A stretch of 32,409 nt of DNA from an uncultured Lachnospiraceae bacterium (GTDB lineage: Bacteria; Bacillota; Clostridia; Lachnospirales; Lachnospiraceae): the NCBI GenBank assembly GCA_948470755.1, contig CAOKPU010000038.1:1-32409 (forward strand). The letters run 5' to 3'. The translations under genes were made by a program, and so were the position numbers. This document shows positions 6,630-15,096 of the stretch, one piece after another. The notes below the pieces were generated by a model. The model was not told the DNA's origin. It did no database searches and saw only the letters and a list, made by a program, of their open reading frames with translations. Each line of letters opens with the position of its first letter. The stretch's first letter is position 1.

Positions 6630-7988
6630 ATGAGTAAAGCAAACAATGCCGGTTTTGTGGAAAATATTGGAATAGAGGAATTAAGCGGCATCCTGCGGCA
6701 AAGCGGCGTCGTAGGCGCCGGAGGCGCCGGATTCCCTACTTACGCTAAGCTGGATAAAAGGGCGGATACGATTATCATGAATTGTGCGGAATGCGAACCT
6801 CTTTTGAAGCTGCACCGGCAGCTTTTGGAACGCAACGCCCATGAGATCGTCAAGACGTTCCATATGATAGCGCAGTGTGTAGGGGCAAAAGAAGCGGTAA
6901 TTGGAATTAAAAAAGCTTATAAGAGGACAGTGGACGCTTTGCTTGGCTGTATCGGGGAATATCCGGAGATAAGGCTTGGGCTTTTGGATGAAGTGTATCC
7001 TGCGGGGGACGAAGTAGTCCTCATATATGAAGTGACAGGAAAAGTAGTTTCGCCCGGAGGGCTTCCGATCGAGAGCGGGGTTGCGGTGTTCAATGTGGAA
7101 ACGGTATACAATGTATACCGGGCGGTGGCGCTTGGATGCCCGGTGGAAGATAAGCTGGTATCCATTGTCGGGGAAGTGGAGAACCCGGTAACGGTAAGGC
7201 TGCCTTTGGGATGCACGATAGAGGAAGCAGTACGGCAGGCAGGGGAGACAACGGTAAAGGATCCGGTTTATTTCATTGGAGGCCCCATGATGGGATTTGA
7301 AGGCAGCGGGACCCTGCCGGTGACAAAGACAACCAATGCAGTGCTTGTATTGCCGGAAGATCATCTTTTGATCCAAAGAAAGAGGCGGAAGGCTTCCATA
7401 GATTTAAAGCGTGCGGCGGCGTCCTGCTGTCAATGCACGATGTGTACGGATTTGTGTCCGAGGCATCTTCTGGGGCATCCGATCGAGCCTCATAAGTTCA
7501 TGAGGGCGGCAACCTGTAAGGATATACAGGATACGGATATTTTCCTGAATACTATGTTCTGTTCTTCCTGCGGGCTATGTGAAAATTTTTCTTGTATGCA
7601 GGGGCTTTCCCCGCGCTCGTTGATTGCGGATTATAAGGCTGGGCTGAGGGTGCACGGGATTAAGCCGCCTAAAGTGGAAGCGGCTCCTGTATCGGGGGAA
7701 AGGCCGTTCCGGAAAGCCCCGATGGAACGTCTGATGGCAAGGCTGGATTTATCAAAATACGACAAGCCGGCGCCGATTGCGGAAATGTCGGGGGAAATAA
7801 AAAAAGTGAAATTAATGTGCAGCCAGCATATCGGCGCGCCGGCAATCCCCGTCGTAAAAGAAGGGGATGCGGTGGAAAAGGGGCAGGAGGCGGCGAGGCC
7901 CGCAGATGGGTTAAGCGTAGCCGTCCATGCCTCTATCAGCGGAAAAGTAGTGGAAGTAACCGATAAATATGTTATAATTCAAAGGTAG
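6630..7988 (+). CDS. pduS: PduS-like flavo/Fe-S protein (RnfC-like), BMC electron carrier
   Basis: From the ATG at 6630 the protein has 452 residues, essentially the length of Salmonella PduS. N-terminal FMN/NADH region: GVVGAGGAGFPTYAKLD (near residue 26). Two 4Fe-4S motifs follow: C266-x2-C269-x2-C272-x3-C276 (QCTMCTDLCPRH) and C311-x2-C314-x2-C317-x4-C322. A C-terminal beta-rich domain (HASISGKVVEVTDKYV) completes the RnfC/SLBB-like layout. In cobalamin BMCs PduS reduces cobalamin; with no B12 enzyme in view, a role in moving electrons across the shell, probably with the adjacent PduT, is more likely. The frame is open upstream to 6531, overlapping pduN, but that stretch does not resemble PduS. 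Confidence 0.9.
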   Translation: MSKANNAGFVENIGIEELSGILRQSGVVGAGGAGFPTYAKLDKRADTIIMNCAECEPLLKLHRQLLERNAHEIVKTFHMIAQCVGAKEAVIGIKKAYKRTVDALLGCIGEYPEIRLGLLDEVYPAGDEVVLIYEVTGKVVSPGGLPIESGVAVFNVETVYNVYRAVALGCPVEDKLVSIVGEVENPVTVRLPLGCTIEEAVRQAGETTVKDPVYFIGGPMMGFEGSGTLPVTKTTNAVLVLPEDHLLIQRKRRKASIDLKRAAASCCQCTMCTDLCPRHLLGHPIEPHKFMRAATCKDIQDTDIFLNTMFCSSCGLCENFSCMQGLSPRSLIADYKAGLRVHGIKPPKVEAAPVSGERPFRKAPMERLMARLDLSKYDKPAPIAEMSGEIKKVKLMCSQHIGAPAIPVVKEGDAVEKGQEAARPADGLSVAVHASISGKVVEVTDKYVIIQR

Positions 7989-8004
7989 GAAGGTTTTACA
8001 TAAT

Positions 8005-8553
8005 ATGAGTAAGGCAATCGGAATGGTGGAATACAAAACGGTTTCTTCAGGGGTGACGGCAGCGGATGCTATGGTGAAGACCTCGGAAGTGGATATTATA
8101 GAAGCGCAGACGGTATGTCCGGGCAAATACATTGCGGTAATCAGCGGCGATCTGAGCGCGGTAAGAGCGGCGGTGGATACGGCAAAAACGGCTTACGGGA
8201 AGCATCTGATCAACAGCTTTGTATTGGGAAACCCTCATGAATCTATCTTTCCCGCCATTTACGGGGCAACGGAAGTGGAGGAAATCAGCGCCCTTGGCAT
8301 ATTGGAAACCTATGATGCGGCGTCGATCATCGTAGCGGCGGATATCGCAGCGAAAACGGCGATTGTAACATTGATCGAACTTCGTATTGCCAGAGGGATG
8401 TGTGGGAAATCTTATATGATGCTGACCGGGGAAGTAGCGGCTGTAAACGCCGCCATAGAAAAGGCGAGAGAAGAGATTGGGGCCGACGGCATGTATTTGG
8501 ATTCCACAGTCATCGCTCATCCCGATGGGAAGATACGCCGTGCAATATTGTAA
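8005..8553 (+). CDS. pduT: BMC-T trimeric shell protein, PduT-like with Fe-S cysteine
   Basis: Tandem BMC-domain protein of 182 residues (PduT is 184). Domain 1: AIGMVEYKTVSSGVTAADAMVKTS. Domain 2: ALGILETYDAASIIVAADIAAKTA. C38 (AQTVCPGKY) sits where the 4Fe-4S-binding cysteine of Salmonella PduT lies, at the pseudo-hexamer pore, so the trimer probably holds a cluster. It starts 16 bases after pduS, and the pairing supports an electron conduit through the shell. It is the last gene of the BMC operon, followed by a terminator. Confidence 0.93.
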   Translation: MSKAIGMVEYKTVSSGVTAADAMVKTSEVDIIEAQTVCPGKYIAVISGDLSAVRAAVDTAKTAYGKHLINSFVLGNPHESIFPAIYGATEVEEISALGILETYDAASIIVAADIAAKTAIVTLIELRIARGMCGKSYMMLTGEVAAVNAAIEKAREEIGADGMYLDSTVIAHPDGKIRRAIL

Positions 8554-8672
8554 GGCAGCGTTTGGATATGGCGGGATTGTGATTTCCGGAGGTATTTGTT
8601 CCGGCTGTCTTGCCGTTGACGTTTCACTGGGAATGAAGATATTGGGTTTGTGTTTAACGGACGATGCGAAAG

Positions 8673-8706
8673 TGCTGCAGCAAAAGCATGAGCTGCAGCA
8701 TTTTTT
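8673..8706 (+). terminator. Rho-independent terminator of the BMC operon
   Basis: TGCTGCAGC (8673-8681) pairs perfectly with GCTGCAGCA (8692-8700) around a ten-base loop, followed directly by six T (8701-8706). It lies between pduT and the DeoR gene. The 120 bases between pduT and the hairpin contain no gene I can support. Confidence 0.85.
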
Positions 8707-8741
8707 CCTACGTTTGGGATTGGCAGGGAGGAGATCGGGCT

Positions 8742-9518
8742 ATGCTGGCAATTGAAAGACGGAATGAAATACTGGAAAAACTGCAGAAAGAGAAAAGAGT
8801 GGTGGTCAGTGAACTAAGCAAAGTTTACGGCGTTACCGAAGAAACCATAAGGCGTGATCTGGAAAAGCTGGAAAAAGACGGGTATGTAATCAAAAGCTAT
8901 GGCGGGGCCGTCCTCAATGAGAACATGAATATCGATATGCCATTTAATATCCGCAAGAATACCAATGTGGTAGGCAAGCAGAAAATTGCGGAGATCATAA
9001 GCAGCATGATAAAGGACGGGGAGAGGATCATATTGGATTCCAGTTCTACCGCTGTTTTTATTGCCAAGGCGTTGAAGGAGGAGAAAAGGAACCTGACGGT
9101 TATAACGAATTCGATAGAGATCATCATCGAACTTTTCGATGCCCAGGACTGGCGCGTTCTTTCCACAGGAGGGTTGGCGATGGAAGGGTCTTTAGCGTTA
9201 GTAGGCCCCCAGACGGATCAGATGCTGCGTTCCTATTATGTGGATAAAACTATTATTTCTTGCAAGGGCTTTGATATGGAAAACGGCATTACCGATTCCA
9301 ATGAACTACATGCGAGGAATAAAAAGACAATGCTGGAACGGGCAGGCTGCAGCATCTTGGCGGTGGACAGTTCCAAATTCGGATATACTGCTTTTACCTG
9401 CATCGGAGGGCTGGAGAATATTTCAATGATCATAACGGATGAAAAGCCGGAAGGAAAGTGGCTGCAATTGTTTGAGAAATATAATGTAAAATGTATCTGG
9501 GAAGTGATGGGGGTTTAA
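8742..9518 (+). CDS. DeoR-family transcriptional regulator of the fucose/BMC locus
   Basis: 258-residue DeoR/GlpR-type regulator. N-terminal winged helix: IERRNEILEKLQKEKRVVVS, then VYGVTEETIRRDLEKLEKDG, the classic DeoR recognition region. C-terminal DeoRC sugar-phosphate sensor: DSSSTAVFIAKAL, TNSIEI, then GITDSNELHARNKKTMLERA and AVDSSKFG. Ligands of this family are phosphorylated sugars, here plausibly fuculose-1-phosphate (inference). ATG at 8742 is supported by AGGGAGGAG at 8725-8733; the frame extends upstream to 8664 but that part overlaps the terminator. Likely a repressor of the BMC or fuc genes. Confidence 0.92.
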   Translation: MLAIERRNEILEKLQKEKRVVVSELSKVYGVTEETIRRDLEKLEKDGYVIKSYGGAVLNENMNIDMPFNIRKNTNVVGKQKIAEIISSMIKDGERIILDSSSTAVFIAKALKEEKRNLTVITNSIEIIIELFDAQDWRVLSTGGLAMEGSLALVGPQTDQMLRSYYVDKTIISCKGFDMENGITDSNELHARNKKTMLERAGCSILAVDSSKFGYTAFTCIGGLENISMIITDEKPEGKWLQLFEKYNVKCIWEVMGV

Positions 9519-9547
9519 AGCATCCAAGTGAAAATCGTTATACATTA

Positions 9548-9556
9548 TGCTATAAT
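9548..9556 (+). promoter_or_regulatory. Candidate extended -10 promoter for fucU
   Basis: TGCTATAAT at 9548-9556 is an extended -10 element 70 bases before the fucU start; no good -35 is visible. The gap is AT-rich, so this is tentative. Confidence 0.4.
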
Positions 9557-9625
9557 CTTCCGATTTTTTGCCGGTATAGCATGATAATATTTTATTATAG
9601 AAGGAAAAGGATTGGAGGGATTGTA

Positions 9626-10066
9626 ATGTTAAAAGGCATTCCGGGGATCTTATCCCCCGAATTATTGAAGGTATTGTGCGAAATGGGACATAGCGACAGG
9701 CTGGTAATTGCAGACGGCAATTTCCCGGCGGAATCCATGGGAAAAGACGCAATCGTCATCCGTATGGACGGTCATGGGATCCCGGAAATATTGGACGCTA
9801 TCCTGCAAGTATTCCCGTTGGATACTTATGTGGACAAGCCGGTAAACCTGATGGAAGTAATGCCAGGGGATACGGTGGAGACGCCGATCTGGGGGACTTA
9901 TGAAGAAATTACGGCTCGTCATGACGAACGCGGGGCGCAGGCGATCGGTCAGATTGAACGCTTTGCTTTTTATGAAGAAGCGAAAAAGGTATACGCTATC
10001 ATAGCTACGGGGGAAACGGCTCTTTATGCAAACATTATGCTTCAAAAAGGCGTTGTTGTCGATTAA
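9626..10066 (+). CDS. fucU: L-fucose mutarotase, FucU/RbsD family
   Basis: Interconverts alpha and beta anomers of L-fucose so that the isomerase gets its substrate. 146 residues, the usual FucU size. Recognisable family segments: LSPELLKVLCEMGHSDRLVIADGNFPAES (His and Asp of the active site), then DGHGIPEILDAILQVFPLD, and the C-terminal ERFAFYEEAKKVYAIIATGETALYANIMLQKGV, where the Tyr and Asn residues are conserved. GGAGGG at 9614-9619 is correctly placed before the ATG at 9626. Its position next to the DeoR regulator and away from fucI is unusual but still within the same locus. Confidence 0.92.
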   Translation: MLKGIPGILSPELLKVLCEMGHSDRLVIADGNFPAESMGKDAIVIRMDGHGIPEILDAILQVFPLDTYVDKPVNLMEVMPGDTVETPIWGTYEEITARHDERGAQAIGQIERFAFYEEAKKVYAIIATGETALYANIMLQKGVVVD

Positions 10067-10109
10067 GGACCGGAAGGTTTTCCAGCAACCTGGATGAAGC
10101 GGCAAAATG

Positions 10110-10172
10110 AAATGCAGTATTTTCCTTTTGTGGAATACTTATAAAGGGGAATACTGCATTTAGATTTTTGTG
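10110..10172. terminator. Terminator hairpin after fucU
   Basis: AAATGCAGTATT (10110-10121) pairs perfectly with AATACTGCATTT (10150-10161), giving a 12-bp stem; T-rich sequence AGATTTTTG follows. The loop is 28 bases long. It separates fucU from the two-component genes. Confidence 0.7.
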
Positions 10173-10197
10173 CGGTAAGCATTATAAGGAGGAAATG

Positions 10198-11811
10198 ATG
10201 TATCGGATTTTGCTTGTGGATGATGAAGCCCTGATCCGTGAGGCTGTCAGTGACAATGTGAAGTGGGAAGAGTACGGATATGAACTGGCCGGCAGTTGTG
10301 AAAACGGAAAGGAAGCTTTGGAATTTATAGAGAAAAATCCTGTGGACGTGGTCCTTACGGATATCTGTATGCCTTATATGGACGGGATGCAGTTAAGCGA
10401 AAAGCTATGTGAAGATTATCCGTCGGTGAAAATCATCATTTTGAGCGGGTATGATGATTTTGACTATGCAAAAAAAGCGATACGCTATGGGGTAAAGGAA
10501 TATCTTCTCAAGCCGATTACGGCAGAGGAAATGGGGGATGTATTGCTTGCCTTAAGAGAGGAAATGGATAAGGAGCGGAGAGCGGAGCGGAAAATATCGG
10601 AACTGGAATCCGCCTATCGGAAAGGCCAACAGCTTCTGTATTCCGAAGCCTTGCTGCAGTTGATCAGGGGAAGCAGGGCTGATGAAGAAATACGAAGGGA
10701 ATTAAGGAAGATAGGGTTGGATTTCCAATCCGCCGTATACCGGGTAGGAGTGGTGGAACTGGATATTTACGCCCGTTCCAATAAACTGGATGAAAAGAGG
10801 AAGCGGGAGAGCGCCCTCATGGCCTTTGTCCTTCATAATATCAGCCAGGAAATCGTACAAAGGAATAAGGCGGGCGAGGTATGCCAGGGGAAAGACCACC
10901 GTACTTATATGCTGCTGCATTCCAACCGCCCGGTGGAACTGCGCCAGACAGTGAAAAACATTTGCAGCGAGATTATTGCCCAGATGAACCGGATCATGCA
11001 GCTTGCCGTGAATATCGGTTTAGGAAGCTGCGTGACGGAGACGGAAAAAATATATATTTCTTATGAGGAAGCGGAGGAAGCATTGGAATACCATTATGTG
11101 ATGGGCGGCAATCATGTGATGGAGATAGAGGCGATCCGGGAAGAAAAGAAGCAGGCGGATGTGGATAAGATGCTGGATGAAATTATCCTCCATGTAAAAG
11201 GCAATGACGTATCCGGGATAAAAAATGATTTTGCCGCTATGGAAGAAGAATTGAGGGAATGCCGGTATGACAGAAGGAGCGCGGGCGTTATCCTGCAGCG
11301 GGTTGTGGATATGCTGGATGAGCTGTGCAAGTTATCGGAGATGGAGAACGGGCAGCGGGAGGCATCCAAGGAAGAGATCTTAGAGAGCGTGTTAAAAGCG
11401 GAAGGGTTAAGGGAAGCGGTGGATATTTTAAGCTCCTATTGCCGGGAAGTCGGGGGATGGCTGGACAGCCAGAGGAATGTGGGCGGTAAAAAATATGCGG
11501 TATTGGCGATGGATTATATTGAAAAAAATTACGGCGACTGCGATCTGAACCTGCATTCCGTCTGTTCTTACCTGAATATCAGCGCCAGCCGGTTCAGTAC
11601 GATATTCAAGCAGGCGACAGGGACTACTTTTATGGATGTGCTGATTGGGCTTAGGATGCAGAAGGCTAAGGAGCTGTTAGAGCATACGGATATGAAAAAT
11701 TATGAGATTGCGGAAAGGGTAGGATTCAACGATTCCCATTATTTCAGTATTGCCTTTAAGAAGATAACAGGGAAGACGCCTACCGAATATGCAAAGGAAA
11801 TGAGGAAATAA
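10198..11811 (+). CDS. AraC-type response regulator (YesN-like)
   Basis: 537 residues. N-terminal receiver domain with acidic pair D8-D9 (LLVDDEALIREAV), phosphoacceptor D55 (VVLTDICMPYMDG) and Lys in EYLLKPIT. A middle region of about 280 residues resembles the linker of YesN-type regulators. The C-terminal AraC/XylS double helix-turn-helix includes YIEKNYGDCDLNLHSVCSYL and GFNDSHYFSIAFKKITGKTPTEY. AAGGAGG at 10187-10192 precedes ATG codons at 10195 and 10198; the second has the better spacing. The stop abuts the start of the kinase gene, so the two are coupled. It probably activates the ABC importer or fucI genes. Confidence 0.92.
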   Translation: MYRILLVDDEALIREAVSDNVKWEEYGYELAGSCENGKEALEFIEKNPVDVVLTDICMPYMDGMQLSEKLCEDYPSVKIIILSGYDDFDYAKKAIRYGVKEYLLKPITAEEMGDVLLALREEMDKERRAERKISELESAYRKGQQLLYSEALLQLIRGSRADEEIRRELRKIGLDFQSAVYRVGVVELDIYARSNKLDEKRKRESALMAFVLHNISQEIVQRNKAGEVCQGKDHRTYMLLHSNRPVELRQTVKNICSEIIAQMNRIMQLAVNIGLGSCVTETEKIYISYEEAEEALEYHYVMGGNHVMEIEAIREEKKQADVDKMLDEIILHVKGNDVSGIKNDFAAMEEELRECRYDRRSAGVILQRVVDMLDELCKLSEMENGQREASKEEILESVLKAEGLREAVDILSSYCREVGGWLDSQRNVGGKKYAVLAMDYIEKNYGDCDLNLHSVCSYLNISASRFSTIFKQATGTTFMDVLIGLRMQKAKELLEHTDMKNYEIAERVGFNDSHYFSIAFKKITGKTPTEYAKEMRK

Positions 11812-13605
11812 ATGACTGGAAAGAAAAACCATTTTACGGTTTTATCCTTGTTTAAGAGCGTAAGGGCGACGATGCTTTGCCTGTTTTCACTGCTGATTGT
11901 CATTACAATGGTTATTTTTCTTGTAATATCCGTAGATTATACAAAAAAGACGGTGCTGGAGAATTCTACGGATTATACCTCGCGGCTGGTCCGCCAGGTC
12001 AATCGGGATATCGATTCTTATATCGATTATATGGAAAATATTTCTTCCATGATCATACAAGGCGGGGATGTACAGAAATACCTGTTTATGGATATGCCCA
12101 AAGCGGACGAACAGGAGGCGTACAGCCGTATTGTGACCCAGTTCAATACTGTCGTGGAGACAAGGCAGGATATTTCCAATATTGCAGTGGTGACGCCGGA
12201 GAGGGATTATATTATTAATAACGGGATGGACGCCCTGAACGAGAATGTTTCCCTGCAGGATGTAGGATGGTATAAAGAGGCTTTGGAGGGAGAAGGCCGT
12301 ATCCTTACCTCTTCCCATGTCCAGCATGTGATACGCAACAATTATAAATGGGTAGTTACACTTAGCAAGGGGATCAAGAATCCGAAGACGGGAAAAAACG
12401 AGGCGGTTTTTTTTATTGATTTAAATTATAAATTGTTAAAGGATTTGTGCGAGAATAACAGCCTTGCCACTAACAGCTATGTATTTATCATGGATGGGTC
12501 CGGAAAAATTATTTACCATCCGAAACAACAGCTTCTTTACAACGGGCTGACGAAAGAACGGACGGAGGAAGTGCTTGCCTGCGGTTACGACGGATATTTT
12601 ATAACGGACGAAGACGGAACGGAAGACGGAAAGCTCTATACCGTATCGGTATCGGATAAAACCGGATGGAGGGTTGTGGGCGTAGCGGATATTTCCGAGC
12701 TGATGAAAAACAAAAAGGAGACGGAATACCTCTATATGCTTACGGCAGCGGCACTGCTTTGCGTGGCTATGCTTCTGGCGATTTTTTTTGCCACGGCTAT
12801 TACAAAGCCTATCAAAGAGTTGAAGGATTCCATGAAAGAAGTGGAGAAGGGGAATTTTGAAAATACGGATGTAGTAGTTGGCCAGGGCAGCGAAATAGAT
12901 AGTCTTGGGAATTCGTTCAACCTTATGACGGCGCGGATCCGGCAATTGATGGAGCAGAATATTTATGAGCAGGAAGAAAAGCGCAAAAGCGAGATGAAAG
13001 CGCTGCGCTCCCAGATCAACCCTCATTTTTTGTATAATACGTTGGATTCCATTATCTGGATGGCGGAAGGGGGGAAGAACCGGGAAGTCGTCCGTATGAC
13101 TTCCGCCCTTGCCAGGCTGCTGCGTCAAAGCATCAGCAATGATAATGAAAGGATCCCTTTGGAGAAGGAAGTGGATTATGCGGGGAGCTATCTGACGATT
13201 CAGAAGATGCGTTATAAGGACAAACTGGAGTATGAGATAGAGGTTGCCGAGGATATCAGGAAAGAGGAGATCATCAATCTGATCCTGCAGCCATTGGTGG
13301 AAAATGCGATTTACCATGGCATTAAATATAAGGGTTCCAAAGGCCTGATCCGGATCGTGGGATATGGGGAAGCGGACAGGATCATCCTGAAAGTGATCGA
13401 TAACGGAATCGGGATGGATGAGAGTACATTGCAGGGGATTTTTGACAAATCCAAAGCCGGCGAGGGCAAAAACGGAGTAGGGGTTTATAATGTACAGACG
13501 CGTATCCGCTTATATTATGGGGCTGATTACGGGCTCCATTTTGAAAGCACTTTGGGGGAGGGGACTACGGCGACCATTTCAATACCGAGGCATTTCCGGG
13601 AGTAA
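11812..13605 (+). CDS. Membrane sensor histidine kinase, LytS/YesM-like
   Basis: 597 residues. Membrane segments at about 19-41 and 305-330 enclose an extracytoplasmic dCache-like sensor domain of about 260 residues. A HAMP domain follows (AITKPIKELKDSMKEVEKGNFE, to residue 380). The phosphorylated His is H405 in LRSQINPHFLYNTLDSI, the His_kinase motif of the YesM/LytS class. The ATPase domain carries LQPLVENAIYHGIKYKG (N box) and VIDNGIGMDE (G1 box). The ATG directly follows the regulator stop. The binding-protein gene follows with no gap, which suggests that sugar-loaded binding protein signals to this kinase. Confidence 0.93.
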   Translation: MTGKKNHFTVLSLFKSVRATMLCLFSLLIVITMVIFLVISVDYTKKTVLENSTDYTSRLVRQVNRDIDSYIDYMENISSMIIQGGDVQKYLFMDMPKADEQEAYSRIVTQFNTVVETRQDISNIAVVTPERDYIINNGMDALNENVSLQDVGWYKEALEGEGRILTSSHVQHVIRNNYKWVVTLSKGIKNPKTGKNEAVFFIDLNYKLLKDLCENNSLATNSYVFIMDGSGKIIYHPKQQLLYNGLTKERTEEVLACGYDGYFITDEDGTEDGKLYTVSVSDKTGWRVVGVADISELMKNKKETEYLYMLTAAALLCVAMLLAIFFATAITKPIKELKDSMKEVEKGNFENTDVVVGQGSEIDSLGNSFNLMTARIRQLMEQNIYEQEEKRKSEMKALRSQINPHFLYNTLDSIIWMAEGGKNREVVRMTSALARLLRQSISNDNERIPLEKEVDYAGSYLTIQKMRYKDKLEYEIEVAEDIRKEEIINLILQPLVENAIYHGIKYKGSKGLIRIVGYGEADRIILKVIDNGIGMDESTLQGIFDKSKAGEGKNGVGVYNVQTRIRLYYGADYGLHFESTLGEGTTATISIPRHFRE

Positions 13606-14613
13606 ATGGAAGGGGGCATGGCTGTTAAGATGAAAATACAAAGAAAAAAGCTGCTGTTATGGATAGCCGTAGGCCTGGCGGTTGCAGCGGCAGGGATCTT
13701 TTTTATAACGGGCGGCAAAAAAGAAGATGAAAAGAGACATGTGATTTATATTCCTAAAGTCATAGACGAGGACAATGATTTCTGGAAGCTTCTGATCGAA
13801 GGGGTGGAAATGGCGGCTGCCGAATATCATGTGGACCTGACAATCGTTGCGGCTAAGACGGAGGACGATTATGAAGAGCAGAATGCATTGATCGAGTGGG
13901 CCGTTGCCCAGGGACCGGATGCGATCTTATTGACGCCATCCAGCTATACGGAAACAACCCCTTATGCAAAAAAAGTAAAAGAAGAAGGGATTCCTTTGAT
14001 ATTGGTGGATTCGGAGGTAGATGAGGATATTGCGGATACTGTGATCGCTACGGATAATGTAAAACTGGGGGAGGTGGAGGGCAATTATATGAAACAATAT
14101 GCCACAAAGGATTCCCAGATTGCCGTTATCGGCCATGTGGAGGGTTCTTCCACCGCCATTGAAAGGGAAAAGGGGGTGCGCAAAGGCTTAGGGGAGTATG
14201 AAGACAGGATTGTGGATGTTGTGTTCTGTGATTCCGATTATGATAAAGCCTACCTTCTGATGATGGAACTGATAGAAAAATATCCGGGGATCGACTTGGT
14301 GGCCGGGCTGAATGAATATTCGGCGGTAGGAGCGGCTAGGGCGATTAAAGAAAAAGGCCTGCATGAACGGATCCGGGTGGTGGGGATCGACAGTTCTTTG
14401 GAAGAGATCCAGTTTTTGGAGGAGGGTATTTTTGAGATCATTGTAATCCAGAACCCCTTTAAAATGGGGTATATGGGAATAGAGGCCGCCGTCAGGATAT
14501 TGGACGGAGGGAAAGTGTTAAAGCATATTGATTCGGGATGCGAACTGATCAGCAATGACAGCGTCTATACGGAAGAGAATCAGAAGCTGCTGTTCCCGTT
14601 CCGGGAAGAATAG
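13606..14613 (+). CDS. Membrane-anchored periplasmic-type sugar-binding protein, probable kinase co-sensor
   Basis: 335-residue ribose/galactose-type (Peripla_BP_4) binding protein. Residues about 13-35 form a hydrophobic anchor (LLLWIAVGLAVAAAGIFFI) with no lipobox Cys, so it stays membrane-tethered. Binding-domain signs: VIYIPKVIDEDNDFWKLLIEGV, IEWAVAQGPDAILLTPSS, IPLILVDSEV, IGHVEGSSTAIEREKGVRKG, VAGLNEYSAVGAARAI and VVGIDSS. It begins right after the kinase stop; later ATGs at 13618 and 13630 are possible starts. Because the importer has its own binding lipoprotein at 23607, this one more likely presents ligand to the kinase. Confidence 0.88.
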   Translation: MEGGMAVKMKIQRKKLLLWIAVGLAVAAAGIFFITGGKKEDEKRHVIYIPKVIDEDNDFWKLLIEGVEMAAAEYHVDLTIVAAKTEDDYEEQNALIEWAVAQGPDAILLTPSSYTETTPYAKKVKEEGIPLILVDSEVDEDIADTVIATDNVKLGEVEGNYMKQYATKDSQIAVIGHVEGSSTAIEREKGVRKGLGEYEDRIVDVVFCDSDYDKAYLLMMELIEKYPGIDLVAGLNEYSAVGAARAIKEKGLHERIRVVGIDSSLEEIQFLEEGIFEIIVIQNPFKMGYMGIEAAVRILDGGKVLKHIDSGCELISNDSVYTEENQKLLFPFREE

Positions 14614-14646
14614 CAAAACCTTAAAAGAAGAAGGAGGAATGATAAA

Positions 14647-15084
14647 ATGTTGGAAGGGATAGAAAAAATATTTGATGGAATGCAGCCGATGATGAAAAAG
14701 CTAAAGAAAGCTTCTTATGAAAAAAATATGGAAGGTTTCCGGGAAGCACATGGGCGTTATTTTTCGGAAATGGCCGATTATATGGAGAAGGCCGGGGAAA
14801 AAGAAGCGGCGGCCAAAGAGATTGGGATATCATTTGTGGATCAGGTGGAGGCTCATTTTAAGGTGAATGGGAAGATAGGCGGCCGGGTGCAGGCGGATCT
14901 GAACTTCTTTATGATTTATTATGTCTTCCCCGCCATCCTGTTGTCAGGAGGGGAATATGGGAAAATGACGGCGGACGCCATATGCAGCCAATGGGGGGAG
15001 CGTTTTAAGGACAGTAAAATAGGATATGCGGATTATGATACTATTTATAAAGGGTTCCGGGAAAAAATATTCGGGATCTTCTGA
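14647..15084 (+). CDS. Conserved-looking protein of unknown function
   Basis: 145 residues with a strong ribosome binding site (AAGGAGG then ATG at 14647). I do not recognise the family. The sequence is mostly helical and charged: MLEGIEKIFDGMQPMMKKLKK, a basic and acidic middle, then FFMIYYVFPAILLSGG, a short hydrophobic stretch that is probably a buried helix rather than a membrane segment, and GFREKIFGIF at the end. No signal peptide and no Cys-rich motif. It follows the kinase/binding-protein genes by 33 bases and converges on the AraC gene, so it is probably the last gene of the sensor operon. Confidence 0.75.
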   Translation: MLEGIEKIFDGMQPMMKKLKKASYEKNMEGFREAHGRYFSEMADYMEKAGEKEAAAKEIGISFVDQVEAHFKVNGKIGGRVQADLNFFMIYYVFPAILLSGGEYGKMTADAICSQWGERFKDSKIGYADYDTIYKGFREKIFGIF

Positions 15085-15096
15085 TCAAAGCCGACG

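Noticed and set aside
1-8706. Cobalamin riboswitch or B12 genes in the BMC operon
   Set aside because: No B12-box-like sequence and no diol dehydratase, reactivase or adenosyltransferase is present in the window.
8477-8755. A 92-codon frame bridging pduT and the DeoR gene
   Set aside because: It overlaps pduT out of frame and runs through the operon terminator; no ribosome binding site or family.
10168-10197. An earlier start for the response regulator
   Set aside because: It lies in the tail of the fucU terminator, while AAGGAGG points to 10198.
12436-13317. A 293-codon minus-strand frame opposite the kinase
   Set aside because: Antisense shadow of the ATPase and sensor region; composition is unlike a real protein.
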